Source: Pinguiococcus pyrenoidosus
Taxonomy: Eukaryota; Sar; Pinguiophyceae; Pinguiochrysidales; Pinguiochrysidaceae
NCBI GenBank assembly: GCA_019677205.1
Contig: JAAMXY010000407.1
Span: 1 to 18,353 of the forward strand
DNA length: 18,353 bases
Direction: 5' to 3'
This document shows positions 1 through 7,349 of the stretch, piece after piece; positions within the stretch are counted from its first letter, which is position 1, and every line of letters starts with the position of its first letter. Position numbers and translations under genes: made by a program. The notes under the pieces were generated by a model. The model was not told the DNA's origin and made no database searches. It saw only the letters and a list, made by a program, of their open reading frames with translations.

Positions 1-100
1 TGCTTTCTCATGCGATATAAATCTTAAGTACTAATCTTGTGTAGAATACCAGAGTTTCTGGTGAGAAGGAAGTGTTTTAATTGGTCCAAATTTTTACTTT

Positions 101-171
101 ACCCTGATCTTTAACCTGTGCTGCGTCCAGAACTGTTCACCCTGATCTTTACTCTGAAGTGTTTACCCTGA
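101..171. repeat. Direct repeat of ACCCTGATCTTTA with a partial third copy
   Basis: The 13-base word ACCCTGATCTTTA occurs at 101-113 and again at 139-151. A truncated copy (ACCCTGA) lies at 165-171. The 38-base and 26-base spacings are unequal, so this is a dispersed local repeat rather than a regular tandem array. No function can be assigned. Confidence 0.6.
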
Positions 172-262
172 GAATCAATGCTCCAAACAAGGTTTCAAGG
201 TTTCGACCTCCAAGCTGCAGGTCTGCAGGCTCTGGTCTTCGGGATCGTTCAACTACCGGTGA

Positions 263-283
263 TCCTGGTCTCCTGGTCTCCTG
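263..283. repeat. Short tandem repeat, TCCTGGTC unit
   Basis: The octamer TCCTGGTC is present twice head to tail (263-270, 271-278), followed by a partial third copy. It lies in a region with no supported gene and looks like replication slippage. Confidence 0.65.
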
Positions 284-887
284 TACCCCGGCGTTGCACA
301 GGCGCACAGCTTCCGGGTGTGGTCTCCGCCACCCCATGGAAGGGCATCTAGCGCCACGCCGCTTCACAGTCGCGCCGCAAGTCTTTTCGCCGTGCTGTGA
401 TGCACATTCGCGGCAGCGGCAGCTGTCCGCAGCGACGCTGAGCGACCCTGAGCGCCCCTGTGCTACAGCAGCTTCTTGCTCAGCCGCCCATGCATTGCTG
501 TGCAAAGAGCGCTGCTTGGGCTGTCTGCGGGGCACCCACTGACGCCACACTGAGCCTAATTGAGTACCTGATGCGAGAGTTCGCAGCGAAAATCCGCCGC
601 GAGAGAGGATGTCGACTAGGCACGGCCCATATGTACATATCATACGAAGAAGCGAACTCCGGCGCGATTTGTAAATCTACTCTCTCAGCGTGCTGTGGCC
701 CCCCCAATCGGTCTCGCTGACATCTCGACGGAGCGGCCTCAGAGAGGCTAAGCACGTGGGGTGACCGCATCTTGCTGCCGTTGCTGAGCGAAGCTAGGCT
801 GGATTCAGGGAGGTGGAAGAGCCCGGGCTCGTCCGCCATTCGCTTGTCCGTCAGTATCCTGCCTTGCCTAAGAACTGTGCGCCGTCA

Positions 888-3800
888 ATGACACGGAGCT
901 CTCGTCCGAATCATGCAGCCAGGCGTCATCGCGCCCAGTGCCACCCAGCATTCTGGGCTAGCCGGGCCTGCGCAGTCGGGGCTTTGTGCCTCATCGTTTG
1001 GCAGCTGTCCCGATTTGTATCGACTCTCAGCTGGTCGGCCCCATTCGAACGCGCCGTCCTCCTCCCGCGAGCAGACGATGACTCTGTGACAGTGATATCC
1101 CGACACCCTCCAGAGTGGGTGGCTCTTCTACGGATCCAAAGGACTGGCAGCACTTTCCTGTCCGAGTCCGTGTCGATCGAGTCTCACGGATGCAACTGCG
1201 GCTGGGGAGACTGCCGATGTCAGTCGAAGGCCGCCAGCGACGTGCACGGCATCCCCTGTTCGCAAATGTCTTGTGTATCGGAGTGTGCGAAGAGGAGCTG
1301 CCGCAGCATGTGGCACGATGCCCCGCACTGGGACTGGCTGGAGCTGCAGAACTCCTTCTTGAAAGCCAAGATTCCGAAAAGCAATACCATGCTCATGACG
1401 ATGCTACGGGATCCCGTCCAGAGGGTGCTCAGCGAGTACCAGTGGGTTATTCAAGGGGTTCCGAACTCTTGCGCGGCTCAAGAGGGACCAAAGCTGCACT
1501 ATGCTTGGGACTACACGATAGAATGCGGCACAAGTCTTGAGGGCTTCGTGAACGACACGAAAGTGCGCGCGAGAGCCTTCGATCGGCAGACCAAGATGCT
1601 CGCCGGCCTAGGCGACTTCGAGGCCGTTGAGCTGTATGAGAGCGCAGAAGACATGCTCAGCATGGCGAAGGTGCATCTGGCAGAAATGCCTTGGTTCGGG
1701 ATCCACGAAAGAATGGATGACAGCTTGTGGCTGCTGGAGAGGCAGCAAGACCAGATGGGCATCCGAGCAACCATCAACAAGTCGTCTTTCCGTCGATCCA
1801 CCGGAGCCAAGACTGTCCCAGCCGCCGTTGAGACCATAATCGCGAAGGGCTGTCAGCTGGACGCGGAGCTTTATCAGTATGCCGTGGACCTCTTCGAGGC
1901 GAGGCTCGCAGCGGCCAAGGCGGGGCAAGACTTGGTCATCCAGTCACCAAGTCTCGGGCATGCCTCAAGCTTTCGTGCCACGGGCGACGCGAACGTTGTG
2001 GCAAGGTGCGCCTCGGGCTCTTGCTCCGCACCCTTGCACAGCTACGACTCTCGCACGACGGCGTTCGGCTTTCGGGTTGACTTTGGCGAGATGTTCGAAG
2101 ATCCGAGCTTTCTCAAGCAGCGGAAAGACTGCGCATTTCCACAAACCAACGCAGCTCACGTCGGCACGTTTTCCTGGTACAATGATATGTTCGGATGTGC
2201 ATTCTCCTACGATTGGTTCCGCCGCAACGTGTACACCGTGGAAGCAGGCCGAGAGACGTACGCTTTCTCCACGAGATCGGCTCTCCCCCACGCAACGCTG
2301 GTTTCTGGGCAGTACATTCTGGCCTTTGGAGCCGCCCAGTCTCTGGGGATTCAGTCCACCACTCCGTACCTGGAGCACCTGGAGCAGACGCTGGAGATGC
2401 CGGTCGTCGCCGTGGGCTTCGGGGGCGTGGGCGCCGGCTTCTTTGTCGACCTGCTGCGAAAAAGGAACAGCACAAACTTCGGGCAGGCTCTCAAGCACCT
2501 TGTCCACAATGCCAAGGTCGTAATCGTCCAAGCGATGAGCGGTCGCTCCGAAAGCAACTCCAAGTGCCATGTGAAGTGCAACAACATGTACTGCGAAACA
2601 GGTCGGCCATTCGAAGAAACGATGAACAAGCTGGACGAAGCAGCAAGGAAAGGCGCACTCCAAGAGAGCAGCGCCGAATGGGTGAAGAACCACAAGGAGC
2701 TTCTCCGGCTGTCATCAGACATCCGTGCCGACGGACTGGCTCGCACAGTGCTTTTCCTGTATCAGTGCGCACGGAGCTTCCAAGCTCGGAATCCATACAT
2801 GTACCCGCAGTATGTGGATGAGGACATGGTGAACGAAGTCAAGGCCTCGCTGCTCCGGCTTGGCAGCGGTGTTGACCCTGTCCGAGTCCACTATGTAGAT
2901 GCTCACCTGCGCAGGGGAGATGTATACGGGTCCGTGCCGTTAGAGAGCAATTCCTGTATGGAGAGCAGCATAGAGCCTTGCCCTTCGGGTCGGGGCCACA
3001 AACACTGCCCTATGGAATGGATCTGGAATGACTGCGAATGTGGATCTCTGGACATCAACTACTACCCCACGCCCTCGCTGCAGTGGATTACCGGAGCGAA
3101 GATCGCCACCAAGCTCTCTCTGGATATGGAACTCCTACCAATGCCGATGGTGGACCGTTTTACAAGTTTAGAGATCCAGACCGATGCTCGCTCGGGTCCT
3201 TTCTTCTTGCTGCTGACTGACCAAGACGAGTTTGCCTTGGATTTTGCTTCAGCGACCGTGGAGACGCTGTGCGCCCACCATCCCAGCTCCCGCGTCTACG
3301 TCTACGTAAACCCGGGCGGGGGCCAGAGGCTTCGTCAGGAGCTGGTGGCAGCAGCGCACAGGAAGGGCTGTGCCGTAAGTCATGTTGCTTTCGACCCGGC
3401 CGTATTCTTCGTGGGGACGCCCCTCGAAGGATGGATTCTGGCCAAGCTTGACTGGCTATCAAAGGGCAAGTACTGGGACACGCAGGTCCGCGATCTCTTC
3501 AAATTGGGAGTGCTCTGGCGATTTGGAGGCTGGGCGCTAGATGCGGGAACTATCGTGGGACGACCACTGTCCGGTATCGTGAACTCCCTGGGGTGGGCGG
3601 ACGAGTCGCTGCATTTTTTCTCGAACGCTGTCATGAACTTTCAAAAGCGACATCCATTTCTTGATGGTGTTATGGAGCATGTTCGGAAGCATTTCGACCG
3701 AGACGTTATCTCCGCTGGTGGCAGCACGACAATCACCACTGTACTTCGGAAGTGGCCCAAAGTAAACTGCGACGAGGCCTCGTGCGTGACTCTCCTGGGC

Positions 3801-6800
3801 TGGCTTGTTCTGCCGAGAATTCAGTGGGGAGCGCTGTCGCAGCGACGATCAGAAGGCAACCTGGAAACCGCAGTGTCTGCAGACACGGCGGCGACCAGCT
3901 TCTGGGGTCTTCCCACTTCTGCCCAGGCGGACACGATGGCGCGAGGCTCCTTCTTCGGGCGTCTTTACCTAGAGAACTGCCTCACATGCTCGGCTCGCTT
4001 CGCAGAGCAAGGCGAAGCTCAGGGTGCAGGCGGAGTCCAGGACGAGGAGATCGTCTTCTACATGCTCCTCACCAAGGGCACCGCTACCCTCGCGTCCCGG
4101 ACGCCCCTGGTTGCGATAGAGACTGCATGCAAGCACCATCCGGGTGCCATCTTCAACATTTACACGCTGATGAATTCGACTGCGCATCTGGAGCGGACGT
4201 TCATCGATGCGCTCGATCAGAGTTCCTGCAAGATGAATCAACACCAGTTCAACCCGCACAGCTTCTTCCAAGACACGCCTTTAGACAGCTGGTACCGCGA
4301 GAAGGCGGAATGGCTTGCGGAAGGGGAGTTCTGGTATTCTCACGTTACAGATCTCTTCCGGTCCGCAGTGCTGTGGAAGCACGGGGGCTGGTATCTTGAC
4401 ACGGACGTCGTCGTGCTCCAACCGCTGAACTTCTTGAGGAACTGCGTTGGCCAGCAAGGTGGCGAGGATGACACGGTGAACAATGCGATAAGCCACTTTC
4501 AGAAGGGCCATCCCCTTCTAGAACGTGTCATGGAGCACATTACGAAGCACTACGTCCGATACGACTGGGTCTCCGCGGGACCTGGAGCGATAACTGCCGT
4601 GCTGGGCAACTGGACCAAGAAATTCTGTGATGATCCTGACTGTGTCAACATCCTCCCCCCGGCGAGCTTCTTCCCCTTCCACTGGGACGAGGACCCCGTG
4701 GGTGGCGTCATTGAGCACGACCTGCTCCGGGAGCGACTCAAGGACTCGTACACACTCCACCTCTGGAACAAGCTATCCAAGTCTGTGCCCGCGGCGGCCA
4801 GCTCTCCCTTTCTGCTGTCCTATGGCGAATCGTGCTTGATGTGTACTCTGCTGCCTCCCGTTCCGAGCGCAGCACGCGTCGGTATCTTAACCATCGTGAA
4901 AAACGACGCAGATATTATCGAAGAGTGGATCGAGCATCATCTCCTCGAAGGAGTCTCCGTGTTCTACATCGTCAACGACAGATCTACCGACGATCTCGAG
5001 GCAGTCGTTCTACCATACCGGCGTCGTGGTCTGCTGGAGCTCTTTGAATGGTCCGTGCCTGCCGGCACGGAGTTTCCACAGCAGCGAATATTGACCGAGA
5101 CGATCTTGAGTAAACCGATGCCGGTGGACTGGCTCGCCTTGATTGACGTAGACGAGTATCTCTGGGCACCCTACGACCTGAGGCTCGCCGACGTGGTGGC
5201 CGCGCTGCCTCCAGAAGTCGGACAGATTTTGGTCCCGGAAGTAGGTTTCGGCTCCAGCGGCTATATCCAGCAGCCCGCAGGGGTCATATCAGCGTTCGTG
5301 ACGAGGCAGACCGCGCTATCCGGCTTCCCGGCACTGACGAAAGCCTTAGTCCGGCCGACCCAAGTCATGGAAGCCGAGGTGCACAGCCATATCATGAGAG
5401 AAGGCAGCAAAGCTATCATGGCGGACTTGGAGACGATAATGCCTCCGCTGAAAGGGGCGAGCACCCGAGTGGGGTACGTCTACGACTCGAAAGTGTGGCG
5501 GGCCCCCGGCCTGCTCCGCTTGAATCACTACCGACTGATGTCGAAGCAACGATTCCTCACCGTGAAAGGCCCGCGTGGAGACGTCAACAATCTGAAAGTT
5601 GCTCGAAATGAAGGTTACTTCGCCGAATACGACAACTTCATGAATGTGGTGTATGAGAATTCGCTCGCTCGAAAGCGAAGCTTGTGTGGCCCACCGGACA
5701 GCCTCTGCAAATCGTTTGGCACTTGGACTCTGTACGGCCCAGGTGTTGATGCTACATGGCTGTCCCACCTGACACATCTGCAGAGCGTCAATGGCTCTAT
5801 GGAAGGCCGAGTCAGTGATGTAGTCAAATCAGAAAGTGATGGACTGCTCATCGTCATTTCCAAGTTGGCTTCGGAACAAGATTCCCAGGCATTCGAAGAT
5901 GGTCGGTCGCATTGCCTTCAAGCCCTCTGTGACGCCTTCTCGTTCTGCGCGATACCTGGAATTGGCTGGGCGGCAAGGCTAAGCATTGTGAGGGGCTTTT
6001 CGATACGTCAGCTTCTCGACATGAACCCGCTAGATCCCCCCCAAAGCGTCTGTGCGACATACAGCGGCGCAAGCTTGGCGTCTATATACGGAGGCGTCAC
6101 TTCGGCGCCAATCGTATCGCCCACCCCGGACAGTATCTTCACGTCAGCAGACCCGAGAACGCCGTCCTCCTACAATTGCCGCGTGTCCTCGGCATGGTAT
6201 GATGCGGAGACATGTGAGCGTTTGAAACAGTCTACGGAGGCGCTGCTGCCAGCAAACCGGCCAGTCTGCCAAGAGGTGAATTGGGACCTTGGAGAGAAGA
6301 GCCGCAGCTTCATTGTATTGTCAATGGGGGGCAGGGGGTCCGACTGGCTGGTTTCGTGGCTAGCCAAGCTCTCACGCATTACTGTCTCAGACCTGTCGTC
6401 GGGCTCCCACGACGGCAGCTCCGACTGGGCTCACGAGTTTGAGAACCACGAACAAGACCTGTCTGAGATTGCAGGCTACAGAACGAACTACGGTCCGCTT
6501 CTTGGGCAGCATTCCGCAGGCCTCTGCAGCCTATTGCGTTCTAGGAAAACTAAGATCATCCACCTGGTACGGGAGGCGACCATCTTGTCTCTGGCCGAGA
6601 CACTTGAGGATCGGTGGAAGACCGAGGGAGGAACCGTGGCCTTGCCGGTGGGCACGGTGCGGGGAGTGGTAGACTTGCTAGAGCAGCGAGAAAGCAGCCT
6701 AAGAGAGTGGCTGGGAGAGAACTTCCAGGCGGACTACCTCTATGTACCGTACGAGTCGCTGGTTCTCGCGGAGAAGCGAGAAGCAGCTCTAACGAGGATT

Positions 6801-6980
6801 CTGGAGCACACTTTCTCCGCTGACCTCCCTTCTCTTCCAGCCAGTTCTGATGCTGCAGGGCTGGACACCAGGTCGTGCAGTCAGGTTTTCTCCGTGTATG
6901 AAGCGCTCCACCAAACCTTGGAAGGGACGCAGACGGCGAATGCCTGCGATCAGCTCGAGGGGCTAGCTTCCGAAGCATGA
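888..6980 (+). CDS. Giant type II membrane multidomain sulfotransferase-glycosyltransferase
   Basis: A 2030-residue protein in one uninterrupted frame. ATG 888 is the first Met after an in-frame stop at 795-797. A hydrophobic segment at about residues 27-45 after a basic N-terminus predicts a type II Golgi anchor. Domains in order: (1) about 75-345, heparan-sulfate-6-O-sulfotransferase-like, with PAPS 5' loop RIQRTGSTFL (82-91), 3' loop LRDPVQRVLSEYQW (173-186), and a Cys-rich insert between them; (2) about 385-690, tentatively DUF6473-like; (3) about 769-1035, GT32/A4GALT-like with degenerate DAG at 885-887; (4) about 1052-1320, GT32/A4GALT-like with intact DTD at 1171-1173 in GGWYLDTDVVVLQPL; (5) about 1330-1590, GT92/GT2-like, with NDRSTDD and DVDE at 1420-1423; (6) about 1800-2030, divergent sulfotransferase-like, with HLVRE near 1892-1896 and YESLV near 1955. 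It probably builds and sulfates a secreted or surface glycan. Domain order and motifs are seen; the substrate is not known. Confidence 0.88.
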   Translation: MTRSSRPNHAARRHRAQCHPAFWASRACAVGALCLIVWQLSRFVSTLSWSAPFERAVLLPRADDDSVTVISRHPPEWVALLRIQRTGSTFLSESVSIESHGCNCGWGDCRCQSKAASDVHGIPCSQMSCVSECAKRSCRSMWHDAPHWDWLELQNSFLKAKIPKSNTMLMTMLRDPVQRVLSEYQWVIQGVPNSCAAQEGPKLHYAWDYTIECGTSLEGFVNDTKVRARAFDRQTKMLAGLGDFEAVELYESAEDMLSMAKVHLAEMPWFGIHERMDDSLWLLERQQDQMGIRATINKSSFRRSTGAKTVPAAVETIIAKGCQLDAELYQYAVDLFEARLAAAKAGQDLVIQSPSLGHASSFRATGDANVVARCASGSCSAPLHSYDSRTTAFGFRVDFGEMFEDPSFLKQRKDCAFPQTNAAHVGTFSWYNDMFGCAFSYDWFRRNVYTVEAGRETYAFSTRSALPHATLVSGQYILAFGAAQSLGIQSTTPYLEHLEQTLEMPVVAVGFGGVGAGFFVDLLRKRNSTNFGQALKHLVHNAKVVIVQAMSGRSESNSKCHVKCNNMYCETGRPFEETMNKLDEAARKGALQESSAEWVKNHKELLRLSSDIRADGLARTVLFLYQCARSFQARNPYMYPQYVDEDMVNEVKASLLRLGSGVDPVRVHYVDAHLRRGDVYGSVPLESNSCMESSIEPCPSGRGHKHCPMEWIWNDCECGSLDINYYPTPSLQWITGAKIATKLSLDMELLPMPMVDRFTSLEIQTDARSGPFFLLLTDQDEFALDFASATVETLCAHHPSSRVYVYVNPGGGQRLRQELVAAAHRKGCAVSHVAFDPAVFFVGTPLEGWILAKLDWLSKGKYWDTQVRDLFKLGVLWRFGGWALDAGTIVGRPLSGIVNSLGWADESLHFFSNAVMNFQKRHPFLDGVMEHVRKHFDRDVISAGGSTTITTVLRKWPKVNCDEASCVTLLGWLVLPRIQWGALSQRRSEGNLETAVSADTAATSFWGLPTSAQADTMARGSFFGRLYLENCLTCSARFAEQGEAQGAGGVQDEEIVFYMLLTKGTATLASRTPLVAIETACKHHPGAIFNIYTLMNSTAHLERTFIDALDQSSCKMNQHQFNPHSFFQDTPLDSWYREKAEWLAEGEFWYSHVTDLFRSAVLWKHGGWYLDTDVVVLQPLNFLRNCVGQQGGEDDTVNNAISHFQKGHPLLERVMEHITKHYVRYDWVSAGPGAITAVLGNWTKKFCDDPDCVNILPPASFFPFHWDEDPVGGVIEHDLLRERLKDSYTLHLWNKLSKSVPAAASSPFLLSYGESCLMCTLLPPVPSAARVGILTIVKNDADIIEEWIEHHLLEGVSVFYIVNDRSTDDLEAVVLPYRRRGLLELFEWSVPAGTEFPQQRILTETILSKPMPVDWLALIDVDEYLWAPYDLRLADVVAALPPEVGQILVPEVGFGSSGYIQQPAGVISAFVTRQTALSGFPALTKALVRPTQVMEAEVHSHIMREGSKAIMADLETIMPPLKGASTRVGYVYDSKVWRAPGLLRLNHYRLMSKQRFLTVKGPRGDVNNLKVARNEGYFAEYDNFMNVVYENSLARKRSLCGPPDSLCKSFGTWTLYGPGVDATWLSHLTHLQSVNGSMEGRVSDVVKSESDGLLIVISKLASEQDSQAFEDGRSHCLQALCDAFSFCAIPGIGWAARLSIVRGFSIRQLLDMNPLDPPQSVCATYSGASLASIYGGVTSAPIVSPTPDSIFTSADPRTPSSYNCRVSSAWYDAETCERLKQSTEALLPANRPVCQEVNWDLGEKSRSFIVLSMGGRGSDWLVSWLAKLSRITVSDLSSGSHDGSSDWAHEFENHEQDLSEIAGYRTNYGPLLGQHSAGLCSLLRSRKTKIIHLVREATILSLAETLEDRWKTEGGTVALPVGTVRGVVDLLEQRESSLREWLGENFQADYLYVPYESLVLAEKREAALTRILEHTFSADLPSLPASSDAAGLDTRSCSQVFSVYEALHQTLEGTQTANACDQLEGLASEA
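3192..4844 (+). repeat. Internal tandem duplication of a GT32/A4GALT-like domain
   Basis: Two homologous domains of about 285 residues sit in tandem inside the giant gene. The GGW...D block recurs 858 bases apart (Asp codons at 3540 and 4398). Both copies share a DLF...VLWxxGGW core and an N-A-(V/I)-(M/S)-(N/H)-FQK-x-HP-(F/L)-L block. Both end in a Cys-Leu-x-Cys motif (residues 1031-1034 and 1316-1319). Copy two keeps the metal-binding DxD; copy one reads Asp-Ala-Gly. This fits intragenic duplication followed by loss of catalysis in the first copy. Confidence 0.85.
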
Positions 6981-7349
6981 GATGCTGCGAAGGCTCGCTT
7001 CTCAGTGTGTTTGGTGACCGAATGCCAGGGAAGTGTCTTTACCACAGTTGCTGACCGAGACAAGAGGACTCGCCCTCTCTGGGGTTGTACCGAAATAGTG
7101 CGACTTCCATTCTTATTGAACTCCCCTCCCGCTTAGTTTCGAGTGATTCAAGAGAGTGCGGAAACACCAGCAGAGATTGTCTCATGTCCAGTTCGTTGGC
7201 CATCTAATCCCATGACATCTGGACAGTCCGTGAGACGTTTCAAGCCGAGTTGTGAAGGTCGGAGCCTCCGTCTTCTTTGTGAAAAGATCGCTTCCATTTG
7301 TCCGGGAAGGCTGCAACATCAACGGTTCAGACTCTTGCCGTAGATAGCC
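6981..7349. other. Convergent intergenic spacer
   Basis: The 369 bases between the stop of the giant gene and the stop of the minus-strand fusion gene. I see no supported reading frame, no AATAAA on either strand and no strong hairpin terminator. It must hold both 3' untranslated regions, so the two transcripts may overlap at their tails. Confidence 0.55.

Larger units (their letters stand above)
1..887. other. Upstream intergenic region without a supported gene
   Basis: I see no convincing coding region here. Open frames of up to about 160 codons exist on both strands and overlap each other, but none resembles a known domain and several lack an ATG start. Base composition drifts from AT-rich at the left edge (about the first 170 bases) to GC-rich further right. 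It holds short direct repeats, listed separately. The last part is probably the 5' flank or untranslated leader of the large gene starting at 888: in that gene's frame a TAG stop lies at 795-797 and no ATG follows before 888. A short exon of a neighbouring gene could be missed. Confidence 0.5.

Noticed and set aside
149-643. A 164-codon open frame on the minus strand and overlapping plus-strand frames in the left flank.
   Set aside because: No domain resemblance, overlapping frames on both strands, and repeat-derived sequence; typical of GC-rich non-coding DNA.
813-887. A longer N-terminus for the giant protein from GTG at 813.
   Set aside because: GTG starts are not expected in nuclear genes, and ATG 888 places a basic N-terminus directly ahead of the signal anchor.
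2409-2556. Similarity between GGVGAGFF in the giant protein and GGVGTSFL in the minus-strand fusion protein, suggesting homologous domains.
   Set aside because: The flanking sequence of the first fits a DUF6473-like pattern and the second a sulfotransferase-like pattern; the shared glycine loop alone is too short to claim homology.
1965-2693. A 242-codon minus-strand frame opposite the giant gene.
   Set aside because: It mirrors the codon structure of the strongly supported plus-strand protein and shows no domain of its own.
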